Made by a program: the position numbers and the translations under genes. From NCBI RefSeq assembly GCF_021379005.1, contig NZ_CP075171.1, positions 4,526,001 through 4,590,000 of the forward strand: a stretch of 64,000 nt of DNA. Direction: 5' to 3'. The stretch is from Leptodesmis sichuanensis A121 (GTDB lineage Bacteria; Cyanobacteriota; Cyanobacteriia; Leptolyngbyales; Leptolyngbyaceae). Shown in pieces: positions 43,184-51,308 of the stretch (the stretch's first letter is position 1; the number at the start of each line of letters is the position of its first letter). The notes under the pieces are model-generated. The model was not told where the DNA came from, did no database searches, and worked only from the letters and a program-made list of their open reading frames with translations.

Positions 43184-44783
43184 TAATTCCCTTTTCCGCT
43201 TTTGGCAAAATCTTCCCAATGGTGCGATTCTGGGGGGTGAAGGTGGCCTGGGCAACCCGTTGAATGTCGGCAGCAGTGATCGCGGCAATCTGTTCAAGTT
43301 CTTTGAATAAATTGCGCCAACTACCAGTTTTGACTTCGTATTCCACCAACGCTTGGGCCATGCCCATGTTGGAATTGAGCGATCGCACTAATCCGGCTTT
43401 GGCTTGAGTCTTGACTCGCTCTAATTCCTCCAGCGAGACGGGTTCTGTTTTTAGCCGTTCCACTTCCGCTCGCAGGGCTGTGGCAACTTCATCCACTGTA
43501 TGATTTGGAGCCGTGAGCGCATAGAACAGCATCAAATTGGGGAACTTATTGCCAGGGAATCCGGTGAAGCCCTGGGCCGATAGCGCAACCTGTTGCTGTT
43601 CCACCAGAGATTTGTATAGCCGGGAAGTACGACCACTGCTGAGAATACTGCCGATCATGTCGTAAACCACATAATCCGGATGGTTGAAGGCAGGAGCGTG
43701 ATAACCCTCCAGGTACCAGGGTTGAGAAACCAGATTCAGAGTAACTTCGCGGGTTTCCTGCTGGGGTGGCTCGACGGCTTTCACTTCTGGAGGCGCAGGT
43801 TTTGCTGGATAGCGGCCAAAGTAAATTTTGGCCAAGCGCTTCACTTCTTTGGGATTGACATCGCCAACGATCGCGATTGTTAAATTACTGGGGACGTAAT
43901 ATTTTTCAAAAAAATCCTGGACGTTTTGCCGCGTCAGTCCCTGAATGTCCTGGTTATAGCCAATCACCGGGCGACGGTAGGGATGTACAGTAAACGCTTT
44001 ATCTAAAAACGCTTCAATCATCTGCCCGATCGGTGAATTATCGGTTCGCAGACGGCGTTCCTCCAAGATTACATTCTGTTCCTTATAAAATTCTCGGAAC
44101 ACCGGGTCTAAAAAGCGTTCCGACTCCAGAGACATCCACAGTTCCAGTTTGTTGGAGGGGAAACTGTAAAAGTAGCGGGTGGCATCGGTGGAAGTGGTGG
44201 CATTCAAGCCCACTCCTCCGGCCTGCTCCACGATGCGTCCCATTTCATTCTGTTGGACTAGCCGGGCCGCTTCTGCCTCCACTTTGGCAAACTCGGCTTT
44301 TAGTTGTTTAGTTTTTGTCACATCTTCCTTGGATGCCGATCGAATTTGTTGCGATAGCTCATCCAAGCGATCGAGTAAGGGCTTTTCTGTCTGGTAATCG
44401 GTCGTGCCAATTCGGCTCGTTCCTTTAAAGGCCAGGTGCTCCAGAAAGTGAGCTACTCCGGTCTGGCCATCAGGTTCATCTACCCCACCGACATCGGCAT
44501 AGGTGAGAAACGAGACGACAGGGGCTTTGTGCCGCTCTAACACGATGAACTTCAGGCCATTGTCCAACTTGAATTCTGTGACCTGCTGAATCACGCGATC
44601 GAGGTAAGGCTGCAAGGATTCCGTAGAGACTGGACTGGTTGCCTCAGACACAGTAGTCTTGGCCAGTGCCTCCCCCGGTGAAAAACTCCACAAAGTCAGG
44701 CAGAGCAGCACAATCGCCCAGATTCCTCGCCTCCGCAACGCAGAGAAATGGGCCTTAGAACGCAAACGCGGCAGTGAAGTCAT
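43176..44783 (-). CDS. M16-family (insulinase-like) zinc peptidase
   Basis: A 535-residue exported or membrane-anchored peptidase. The N-terminus has a basic region then a hydrophobic helix ending at ALAKT (about residues 20-42). The inverted zinc motif HFLEH sits in GVAHFLEHLAFKG, with the downstream Glu ligand further on (NEMGRIVEQAGGVGLNATTS region). The second M16 C domain follows. It is related to mitochondrial processing protease subunits. Many bacteria pair two M16 genes; only one is seen here. The last residues are encoded in a heptamer repeat. Confidence 0.9.
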   Translation of the reverse strand: MTSLPRLRSKAHFSALRRRGIWAIVLLCLTLWSFSPGEALAKTTVSEATSPVSTESLQPYLDRVIQQVTEFKLDNGLKFIVLERHKAPVVSFLTYADVGGVDEPDGQTGVAHFLEHLAFKGTSRIGTTDYQTEKPLLDRLDELSQQIRSASKEDVTKTKQLKAEFAKVEAEAARLVQQNEMGRIVEQAGGVGLNATTSTDATRYFYSFPSNKLELWMSLESERFLDPVFREFYKEQNVILEERRLRTDNSPIGQMIEAFLDKAFTVHPYRRPVIGYNQDIQGLTRQNVQDFFEKYYVPSNLTIAIVGDVNPKEVKRLAKIYFGRYPAKPAPPEVKAVEPPQQETREVTLNLVSQPWYLEGYHAPAFNHPDYVVYDMIGSILSSGRTSRLYKSLVEQQQVALSAQGFTGFPGNKFPNLMLFYALTAPNHTVDEVATALRAEVERLKTEPVSLEELERVKTQAKAGLVRSLNSNMGMAQALVEYEVKTGSWRNLFKELEQIAAITAADIQRVAQATFTPQNRTIGKILPKAEKGIRD

Positions 44784-44951
44784 GGCACAACTGAAAAAGA
44801 TCCTCTCTCAGAATAGCGAAAGGGCCAGCTTTAGCGATCGGGCCAGGAACCCAAATTAAAGGTATTCACGATTGGCGAGAATTCTGCACCACCCCCCGGT
44901 TCTTGATGCTAGCGGGAATCGCAGGCAGTAATGGGGTTTACCTTCTTCCCT

Positions 44952-45236
44952 CTACCCGTTCCGCAGTCCATTACAGAAGGCATAGGTATCAAACAGAATT
45001 CCAACCACACTACAAGTAGTGGCAATGACGATCGCCCCTTCAATGGCATTACCTGTGCCAAATACCATCAGCACCTGCAACACCTGCTGCACCATTGCCT
45101 GACTGACGCTTTCGGCGATCGGAATGTGCATAATCAGGAACAACGTCATCACAACAGCACTGATCAGGATAATTGGCACCATGAAGCTCAGTGTGCTGGT
45201 GACCAGTAGAGAGTGCAGGAAAGCTTTTGAGCGCAT
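44952..45236 (-). CDS. Small membrane protein, conserved type of unknown function
   Basis: A 94-residue protein with two hydrophobic stretches (SLLVTSTLSFMVPIILISAVV; the long segment near residues 55-80), so probably two membrane helices. The start MRSKAFLHSLLVTSTLSFM is strongly hydrophobic after a basic residue. The plus-strand frame in the same place is hydrophilic and lacks coding character, so the minus-strand gene is favoured. It resembles small cyanobacterial membrane proteins I have seen but has no assigned role. Confidence 0.65.
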   Translation of the reverse strand: MRSKAFLHSLLVTSTLSFMVPIILISAVVMTLFLIMHIPIAESVSQAMVQQVLQVLMVFGTGNAIEGAIVIATTCSVVGILFDTYAFCNGLRNG

Positions 45237-45565
45237 AAAACCGGGAAAGGTGAACGACAGGAACCAAAAAGCTTCATCAAAGGAATGGACTAAAAAACGG
45301 CATATGGTATGGAGGTAAAGATGTAAATGTTCTGCTAACTAAACCGTGTCCAAGTCCAGAACCGGAGTTGCTCTGATCGGAAAACGACCGTTCTCTAGCT
45401 GGACTTGGTTGAGATCCTAAAAGGCTGACTTCACAATAGGGTGGATTGAGTGGGATTGGCTACTATGCTTGCAAATCTTAAAATACCCTTAAGAAACTTG
45501 GTGAAGCGATCGCTACGATTTGAGGCCGGATTCTGGCTGAATTTCGGTATTCTGGCTAAGGACAG
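45237..45565. other. Intergenic region before mlaE with repeat copy 1
   Basis: A 329-bp gap between divergent genes: the small membrane protein (minus) and the permease (plus). Besides the 70-bp repeat at 45341-45410, no RNA gene is recognised. Confidence 0.5.
45341..45410. repeat. 70-bp hairpin repeat, copy 1
   Basis: A 70-nt element 66/70 identical to 46907-46976. It has perfect 10-bp terminal arms, CCAAGTCCAG (45350-45359) and CTGGACTTGG (45399-45408), enclosing a 39-nt loop with the invariant CTCTGATCGGAAAACGACCG. It lies 156 bp before the permease start. Possibly a miniature mobile element or a structured RNA. Confidence 0.8.
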
Positions 45566-46378
45566 TTGTTTGAGGCATTTGTGAAAGGAGCACCGACCTT
45601 TACAGGCTTAGGACGATGGAGCCGCCGCCTACTGGCTGCCCTTCTATTAGGTGGCCAAGTGATTGTGCATCTGCTGGCTGGTAAGATTCATCGGCGGAAT
45701 ACCCTGGAGCAAATGGCTCTGGTTGGCCCAGCCTCATTGCTGATTGCGTTAATTACGGCTGGGTTTGTGGGCATGGTGTTTACGATTCAGGTGGCGAGAG
45801 AGTTTATCACGCTAGGGGCAGGTAGCGCCGTGGGTGGGGTGCTGGCCCTGGCGCTCTGTCGGGAACTGGCTCCGGTGCTGACAGCGGTAGTGTTAGCGGG
45901 ACGGGTGGGATCTGCCTTTGCTGCAGAGTTGGGAACCATGCAGGTGACTGAGCAGATTGATGCGCTGTATGTTCTGAAGACGGATCCGATCGACTATCTA
46001 GTCATTCCCAGAGTCATTGCCTGCTGCTTGATGTTACCCATTCTGACGGTACTGTCTCTGCTCACCGGCTTAGGCGGCGGCCTGTTAATCGCTAGTACTT
46101 TGTATGGTATTCCCCATTCAGTCTTTCTCGATTCCGTTCATAATTTTCTCCGTCTGTGGGATCTGTTCAGTGCACCGATCAAAGGATTTTGTTTTGGCGC
46201 CCTGATTGCTGTGATTGGCTCCAGTTGGGGATTAACAACAACCGGAGGAGCCAAGGGAGTGGGACAATCGACGACGACAGCCGTTGTCACCTCCTTGCTG
46301 GCCATTTTTATCAGTAATTTTTTCTTGTCATGGATTATGTTTCAGGGGACGGGAAGTGCGGTATTGCAGGGATTCTAG
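45566..46378 (+). CDS. MlaE-type lipid ABC transporter permease
   Basis: A 270-residue inner-membrane permease of the MlaE family, with about five hydrophobic helices. Motifs: ARE-type ELAPVLTAVVLAGRVGSAFAAELGTMQVTEQIDALYVL is the conserved family core, with ALxxDP immediately after. The start is TTG 45566; GTG 45581 is possible. Such permeases work with an MCE-domain protein and an ATPase to move lipids between membranes; neither partner is in the window. DUF3119 and DUF3086 genes follow, and plsY is downstream, hinting at a lipid-related cluster. Confidence 0.9.
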   Translation: MFEAFVKGAPTFTGLGRWSRRLLAALLLGGQVIVHLLAGKIHRRNTLEQMALVGPASLLIALITAGFVGMVFTIQVAREFITLGAGSAVGGVLALALCRELAPVLTAVVLAGRVGSAFAAELGTMQVTEQIDALYVLKTDPIDYLVIPRVIACCLMLPILTVLSLLTGLGGGLLIASTLYGIPHSVFLDSVHNFLRLWDLFSAPIKGFCFGALIAVIGSSWGLTTTGGAKGVGQSTTTAVVTSLLAIFISNFFLSWIMFQGTGSAVLQGF

Positions 46379-46398
46379 GGCTCATGGATTGGGGGATT

Positions 46399-46429
46399 TG
46401 TAGGGGCATTGCATTGCAATGCCCCTACA
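46399..46429. repeat. Perfect 14-bp-stem palindrome after mlaE
   Basis: Arms TGTAGGGGCATTGC (46399-46412) and GCAATGCCCCTACA (46416-46429) with a 3-nt ATT loop; a TTTAGATCTTT run follows. It lies 21 bp after the permease stop. Similar GTAGGGGCAN GCCCCTAC palindromes are dispersed in cyanobacterial genomes as I recall. It should end or attenuate transcription. Confidence 0.7.
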
Positions 46430-46504
46430 TTTAGATCTTTCTGCCCTCGCGATGTGTCTGCCACCCGTGCATAGAATAGAGTGGTAAACAAATGTGAATC
46501 ATAA

Positions 46505-46894
46505 GTGCCTGTGACCACTGTTTCATCCTCTTCCCGTCAAACCGTTGAACTTGCACCTTTCTACGGGTTGCCAGTTGCTCTGATTGTGGCTGCGGTGCCG
46601 CTCCTGTTCCTGCAAATCTGGGTCAGTTTGGCGATCGCCCTCTTGGGGACATTCCTGCTATTTCAAACAGTGGTGATCCGACTACGCTTCACGGAAACGG
46701 ATCTGGATGTTTACCGGGGCGATCGCTTGTTGCGCCGATTTCCTTATCGGGACTGGCAAAATTGGCGGATTTTCTGGCCGTCTCTTCCTATCCTGTTCTA
46801 TTTCAGAGAAGTGAACAGTATTCATTTTTTACCCGTCCTGTTTGATCCCCAGGTTTTACGGCAATGTTTGGAAACTCGTTGTCCTCGGAGTTAA
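46505..46894 (+). CDS. DUF3119 family membrane protein
   Basis: A 129-residue protein, GTG start, with two adjacent hydrophobic helices near residues 18-62 (PVALIVAAVPLLFLQIWVSL and following) and a short cytoplasmic C-domain containing LRRFPYRDWQNWRIFW. This is the DUF3119 pattern, found in cyanobacteria and plastids. Neighbouring genes are mlaE and DUF3086. Activity unknown; a membrane-envelope role is inferred from location only. Confidence 0.8.
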   Translation: MPVTTVSSSSRQTVELAPFYGLPVALIVAAVPLLFLQIWVSLAIALLGTFLLFQTVVIRLRFTETDLDVYRGDRLLRRFPYRDWQNWRIFWPSLPILFYFREVNSIHFLPVLFDPQVLRQCLETRCPRS

Positions 46895-46906
46895 GACAAG
46901 ACATTT

Positions 46907-46976
46907 AAACCTTGTCCAAGTCCAGAACCATAGTTTCTCTGATCGGAAAACGACCGTTCTCTAGCTGGACTTGGTT
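46907..46976. repeat. 70-bp hairpin repeat, copy 2
   Basis: Second copy of the element at 45341-45410, in the same orientation and 1,566 bp away. The four differences fall at one outer base and three bases of the loop, outside the 10-bp arms. It lies 12 bp after the DUF3119 stop and 52 bp before the DUF3086 start. Confidence 0.8.
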
Positions 46977-47028
46977 TAACGAAACTCATTAGCTGCAACA
47001 ACTACTTGACCTCTTACCCAAAACGGTT

Positions 47029-48192
47029 ATGAATTCCGACGAATACCAAACTGGAGACGAACGATCCACTGAAGAGCCGCTGGGAATTCAGGAAGCGTCG
47101 ATGCAATCCCTGATGAATGAAGAATACGCTCCTACGGCCCAGAGTCAGGAGGGCAGTCTTCTGGATAGTCCTGTTACTCGCCTCAAGGATGAACCAGAAT
47201 CGCTACCATTTTCTCCAACCTCCGCTCAATCTGCCCCTCTCCACCAGCAAGCGGATAACCTGAGACAGGAAATTGCTCAATTACAGGCAACCAAGGCGCA
47301 ACTTCAGAATGAAATTGCTACGGCTCAGGCCAAAATGAGCCAACTGGTTGAAGCAGGACTGAAGGAGCTAGAGAGCCGTAAACGAGACTTGCAGATCAGT
47401 ATTGAGCAGTTAGAGCGCCGTCAGGAACGGATCCAGGCTGAGATGCGAACAACGTTTGCTGGAGTCTCGCAAGACCTGGCCATTCGAGTACAGAGCTTTA
47501 AGGATTATCTGGTTGGCAGCTTGCAGGATCTGGCCTATGCCGCAGAGCAGTTGGAATTGCCCAAGGTGATTCAGCAGGCGGCAAAACCTGCCCCAGCATC
47601 TGAGCCTGCCGCTCAGTCTCCGGCATCCCTCACCCCCAAGTTTGCCGAGCAAAGCTTTCAGGATCAAACTAAGAAAATTCGTGCTTTGATTGACCAGTAT
47701 CGCAACCGTCCGGACTACTACGGCCCACCCTGGCAGTTACGCCGCACCTTTGAACCGATTCACGCAGAACGGGTATCTAACTGGTTCTTCACGCAAGGCG
47801 GTCGGGGAGCCATCCGCACCATGGGGAGCCGTCTGCAAAATATTCTGGTGGCCTCTGCCATTATCTCGATCCTGAATGAGCTGTATGGCGATCGCGTCTG
47901 CACCCTCGTATTGGCTGACTCTCCAGAGCGGTTGGGTGAATGGCGGCGAGGATTGCAAGATTGTTTGGGCATTACCCGCGCTGACTTTGGCCCCGATCAG
48001 GGAGCCGCCTTGTTTGAAGACCCTTTAGTGCTGGCTCAGAAGGCCGATCGCCTGCAAAAAGATGGCTTACTCCCCTTTATTGTCATGGATGAAACCGAAG
48101 AACAAGTTGATCTGGCCATCCTGCAATTTCCCCTCTGGTTAGCCTTCGCCCCCAATCCCCAAATCCCTGGCTACACCCGCGATTGGGTCTAA
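47029..48192 (+). CDS. DUF3086 family protein
   Basis: A 387-residue soluble protein. Residues about 1-70 are acidic and disordered; about 70-150 form a coiled coil (LRQEIAQLQATKAQLQNEIA); a Pro/Ala linker follows; the C-terminal domain about 205-385 is globular (PPWQLRRTFEPIHAERVSNW, SAIISILNELYGDR). The C-domain is a cyanobacterial DUF3086 region with no known reaction. The preceding 70-bp repeat separates it from DUF3119; plsY starts 51 bp downstream in heptamer-type DNA. Confidence 0.82.
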   Translation: MNSDEYQTGDERSTEEPLGIQEASMQSLMNEEYAPTAQSQEGSLLDSPVTRLKDEPESLPFSPTSAQSAPLHQQADNLRQEIAQLQATKAQLQNEIATAQAKMSQLVEAGLKELESRKRDLQISIEQLERRQERIQAEMRTTFAGVSQDLAIRVQSFKDYLVGSLQDLAYAAEQLELPKVIQQAAKPAPASEPAAQSPASLTPKFAEQSFQDQTKKIRALIDQYRNRPDYYGPPWQLRRTFEPIHAERVSNWFFTQGGRGAIRTMGSRLQNILVASAIISILNELYGDRVCTLVLADSPERLGEWRRGLQDCLGITRADFGPDQGAALFEDPLVLAQKADRLQKDGLLPFIVMDETEEQVDLAILQFPLWLAFAPNPQIPGYTRDWV

Positions 48193-48242
48193 CTTCTCGA
48201 TCCCTGCTCCTCAATTCCTAATCTCCGACTCCTGATCCCCCT

Positions 48243-48926
48243 ATGGCACTCTGGCTCACTCTCAATGCTCTATTAATCCTCCTGGCCTATCTCCTCGGTT
48301 CCCTGGCGACGGGTTATTGGGCCGGACGCTGGTTAAAAGGTATTGATATTCGAGAGCATGGATCTGGCTCTACTGGGGCAACCAATGTGCTGAGAACTCT
48401 GGGAACGGGACCAGGAGTTGTGGTACTCCTGATCGATGTTTTAAAGGGAGTGGGCGCGATCGCCCTGGTGACCTGGTTTTACACTACCGACCTGATCCAA
48501 CCCCTGATCCCTGGTACCCTTAACCCAGCCACCTGGCTCCCGTGGATGGTTACTCTGGCTGGAATTGCTGCTTTACTGGGACACAGTAAATCCATTTTCC
48601 TCAATTTCACTGGTGGCAAATCAGTGGCAACCAGCTTAGGGGTGCTACTAGCCATGAGTTGGCTGGTGGGTGTGGGAACATTTGCTGTGTTTTTGCTGGT
48701 ACTGGCCATTACCCGGATTGTGTCGATTAGTTCTATGAGTGGTGCGATCGCAGTTCCTGGCTTAATGCTGGCAACCCATCAACCGCTGCCCTACGTCTTG
48801 TTCGGTTTAGCGGGTGGTCTGTACGTCATCTTGCGTCATCGCGCCAATATCCAACGTTTATTGCAGGGAACCGAACCTCGCCTGGGCCAGAAGTTACCAG
48901 AGCCAGATAGTTCTGCTCAATCCTAA
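48243..48926 (+). CDS. plsY: Glycerol-3-phosphate acyltransferase PlsY
   Basis: A 227-residue integral membrane enzyme transferring an acyl group from acyl-phosphate to glycerol-3-phosphate, the first step of phospholipid synthesis. About five helices are visible, with the motifs GSLATGYWAGRWLKGIDIRE, then HGSGSTGATNVLRTLG (the phosphate-binding glycines) and GHSKSIFLNFTGGKSVATSLG. The length is typical. It lies in a block of lipid-linked genes. Confidence 0.93.
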   Translation: MALWLTLNALLILLAYLLGSLATGYWAGRWLKGIDIREHGSGSTGATNVLRTLGTGPGVVVLLIDVLKGVGAIALVTWFYTTDLIQPLIPGTLNPATWLPWMVTLAGIAALLGHSKSIFLNFTGGKSVATSLGVLLAMSWLVGVGTFAVFLLVLAITRIVSISSMSGAIAVPGLMLATHQPLPYVLFGLAGGLYVILRHRANIQRLLQGTEPRLGQKLPEPDSSAQS

Positions 48927-48938
48927 AGCGTTTCTTTT

Positions 48939-49463
48939 ATGCTTTCCTTATCCAGCCTGGAGTTTATTCCTTACTTGAACGATCGCGGTTTACTGCCCGA
49001 TCAGTTTCAAGGCAAAGTAGGAGTGTATGCCATCTTCGATGCGGATCAGAAACTGCAATACATTGGCTATTCGCGGGATATCTACCTGAGTTTGAAGCAA
49101 CATCTGGTACGCCAACCGCAGCACTGTTACTGGGTGAAGGTGGCGACCATCGATCGCCCAAACCGCACGCTGCTGGAAGAAATCCGGGATAGCTGGATGG
49201 CCGAAAATGGCTCTATCCCAATTGGTAACGGGGCGGATGTGGCTCTCTGGAACCAACCGATTGACGTTAAACAGCGGATGACAACAATAGAGCAAACGGC
49301 TTACCAAACAGCCGCTGATGAACTTTCGCAAATCAAGATATTGAAACAGGTGGCTCGCCGAGTTGAAGCAGAGTTGATGGAGATTTTGAGCGATCGGGGA
49401 GTTCAGGAAGAACTGCGCTTCAACCCCAAAATGAAGGAAGAGGGATTGTTAGATTTAAAGTAA
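48939..49463 (+). CDS. GIY-YIG domain nuclease-like protein
   Basis: A 174-residue protein. The N-terminal 60-90 residues have the GIY-YIG fold motif GVYAIFDADQKLQYIGYSRD and downstream Glu candidates. The rest is helical and charged (TAADELSQIKILKQVARRVE). It starts 13 bp after plsY. Standalone GIY-YIG proteins of this size occur in cyanobacteria with unknown DNA or RNA targets; nuclease activity is not established. Confidence 0.78.
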   Translation: MLSLSSLEFIPYLNDRGLLPDQFQGKVGVYAIFDADQKLQYIGYSRDIYLSLKQHLVRQPQHCYWVKVATIDRPNRTLLEEIRDSWMAENGSIPIGNGADVALWNQPIDVKQRMTTIEQTAYQTAADELSQIKILKQVARRVEAELMEILSDRGVQEELRFNPKMKEEGLLDLK

Positions 49464-49497
49464 GTCAATAGTCTGAAACACTGACTGTTAAATTCAT

Positions 49498-49541
49498 CCA
49501 CTAGCATGAGTTTTTTTTCTTCAATAGTGCGAAGCTAGTGG
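49498..49541. promoter_or_regulatory. Inverted repeat enclosing a T-tract
   Basis: CCACTAGC (49498-49505) and GCTAGTGG (49534-49541) with a 28-nt loop that has eight T bases near its start. It lies 35 bp after the GIY-YIG stop. The T-run is inside the loop, not after the stem, so it is not a classical terminator; it may be a structured leader or operator. Confidence 0.4.
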
Positions 49542-49663
49542 TATAGGTTCTGCATAAAATTCCTGATAGTCCTGCGTAGAACTTTAAGTTTAATTCCTGC
49601 CTTTCCGAAATTGATCAGGAAGCTGGTGTAGTAACCTATCGATCGCTTCACGAGGAGGCAACC

Positions 49664-50098
49664 ATGAAAGCTATTGTTCTTCCTATTATCGCCACGCTAG
49701 CAGCCCTGTCGCTGCCCTTGGTGGCAAAAGCCGAGAACCCCGCCCATGTGAAGCAACTTTTGGAGACAGGGGCCTGCGCTGGATGTGACCTGGTTGGAGC
49801 CAATTTACAAGCAGCCCACCTGATTGGGGCCGATTTGAGAAATGCCAACCTGGAAGGTGCCAATCTGACTTACGCCAATTTAGAAGGGGCAGACTTGACA
49901 GGTGCAAATTTGAAGAATGCCGATATGACTAGCTCCTTTGCCACGAATGCTGTGTTCAATAATGCCAATATGAGCGGTGTCAATTTGGCTAATGCTCGCA
50001 TGATTAACGCCGAAACTTTTGGTGCGAACTTAACGAATATCAACATCGCTGGCTCAGACATTTATGGCAGTGGCATTAGTGTGGGTGGCGAACGATAG
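49664..50098 (+). CDS. Secreted pentapeptide-repeat protein
   Basis: A 144-residue exported protein. The ribosome site GAGGAGG lies 6 bases before the ATG. The signal peptide is about residues 1-22 ([14 protein letters not shown]). The mature part has A(N/D)LxxAN-type pentapeptide repeats from about 45 to 130 ([20 protein letters not shown]), forming a right-handed quadrilateral beta-helix. A cysteine pair (CAGC) precedes the repeats, possibly a disulfide. Such proteins are common in cyanobacteria; function is unknown. Confidence 0.88.
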   Translation: MKAIVLPIIATLAALSLPLVAKAENPAHVKQLLETGACAGCDLVGANLQAAHLIGADLRNANLEGANLTYANLEGADLTGANLKNADMTSSFATNAVFNNANMSGVNLANARMINAETFGANLTNINIAGSDIYGSGISVGGER

Positions 50099-50119
50099 AG
50101 AACACAGCCATCGTTTATA

Positions 50120-50143
50120 GGGATGTTCCGTTGCAACGTCTCC
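50120..50143. repeat. Imperfect hairpin between pentapeptide and rfbD genes
   Basis: GGGATGTT (50120-50127) pairs imperfectly with AACGTCTCC (50135-50143), with a mismatch or bulge. The central GTTGCAAC is itself palindromic. It sits between two convergent genes and resembles the GACGTTGCAACG-type dispersed repeats of cyanobacteria. Confidence 0.35.
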
Positions 50144-50167
50144 ATTGATGTATCGTGAAGATGGCTA

Positions 50168-51052
50168 TCAGGGTTGCGTTTGTTGCAATTCAGCCAGCAT
50201 TTTTCGTAAGCTGTGCCGCCAATAGGGGGGAGGGCCACCTAACAGAGCAGAAGTTTTGCGTAAAGACAACACTGAGAATGGGGGGCGGGTAGCGGGAGTC
50301 GGATATTCTTCCGTCGCAATCGGAGTGACTCGTTGAACTTGTAGCGGAAACCCCAAGGTTTTAGCTTCTTCAAAGATGGCGATCGCAAAATCGTACCAGC
50401 TACACACGCCGCTGTTGGTGTAGTGATAAGTGCCTGCTGTGTCGGCACTGAGTTGAGGGGCGAGTTGAGCGATCGCGATCGCCAGATCCCTGGCCCAAGT
50501 AGGAGCACCAATTTGATCGGTCACGACCCGCAGTTCTTCCCGTTGGGCACCCAGCCGCAGCATAGTCTTTACAAAGTTTCCTTTTCCCCGTACCCCATAC
50601 ACCCAGGCAGTGCGAATAATCATGTGATTGGGGCAGGTCGATCGAATCGCCTCTTCTCCTGCCAATTTTGATTTACCGTATTCCCCCAGCGGGTTGGTCG
50701 GATCACTTTCCAGATAGGGACGACTGTTGTTGCCGTCGAATACATAGTCCGTCGAAATATGAATCAGTCCTGCCCCCGTTTTTTCAGCCGCTGCAGCCAG
50801 GATGCCCGGAGCTTTACCGTTGACCAGCAAGGCTAACTCAGGCTCACTTTCTGCTTTGTCTACGGCGGTATAAGCTGCCGCATTCACAATTAACGTGGGC
50901 TGAACCTCCTCAATGATGCTTAAGATGGCTTCTGGTTGGGCAAGATCCCAGCTTGTGCGATCGATCGCGGTGACGGATCCCAAAGGAGTGAGAGTTTGCC
51001 GGAGTTCTTCCCCGACCTGTCCGTTCGCGCCTGTTAATAGGATGCGTGTCAT
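50168..51052 (-). CDS. rfbD: dTDP-4-dehydrorhamnose reductase
   Basis: A 294-residue short-chain reductase making dTDP-L-rhamnose for cell-surface polysaccharide. The ATG at 51052 (MTRILLTGANGQVGEEL) is chosen; the longer frame adds non-homologous residues. The NAD(P)H site is TGANGQVG, the catalytic Ser and YGKSK are present, and the late WARDLA and YHYTNSGVCSWYDFA motifs fit RfbD. No other rfb genes are nearby, so rhamnose synthesis genes are dispersed. Confidence 0.92.
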   Translation of the reverse strand: MTRILLTGANGQVGEELRQTLTPLGSVTAIDRTSWDLAQPEAILSIIEEVQPTLIVNAAAYTAVDKAESEPELALLVNGKAPGILAAAAEKTGAGLIHISTDYVFDGNNSRPYLESDPTNPLGEYGKSKLAGEEAIRSTCPNHMIIRTAWVYGVRGKGNFVKTMLRLGAQREELRVVTDQIGAPTWARDLAIAIAQLAPQLSADTAGTYHYTNSGVCSWYDFAIAIFEEAKTLGFPLQVQRVTPIATEEYPTPATRPPFSVLSLRKTSALLGGPPPYWRHSLRKMLAELQQTQP

Positions 51053-51139
51053 TGAATGTGTCTGGAGTATATGTGCTGGATCAACCATATCCCAGAGTTT
51101 TGCGATCGACGAGAGGCAGAGGGAAGGGAGATGCGGAAG

Positions 51140-51182
51140 GTGGGGCAGGGGAGCGCAGGGGAGCAGGGGGAGCAGGGGATCG
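51140..51182. repeat. Purine-rich tandem repeat
   Basis: A GGGGAGCAGGGG-type run of 7- to 9-nt units (GGGGAGCG, CAGGGGAG, CAGGGGGAG) lies in the 256-bp gap between rfbD and the C39 peptidase gene. It is the same class as the heptamer repeats. Confidence 0.55.
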
Positions 51183-51308
51183 AGAGTTTTTTAAAGCTTG
51201 TGTCAACACTGAATGAATTGTTTGATGGGTAGTTGTGGTTCTAGGAACTGCGATTATCCGCGCTCAGTCAGGACAGTTGGTAAAAATCACTTTTCAGGGA
51301 GTCTGCTG

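Noticed and set aside
44931-45209. Plus-strand ORF over the small membrane protein gene
   Set aside because: Hydrophilic, His/Asn/Gln-rich shadow; the minus frame has two clean membrane helices.
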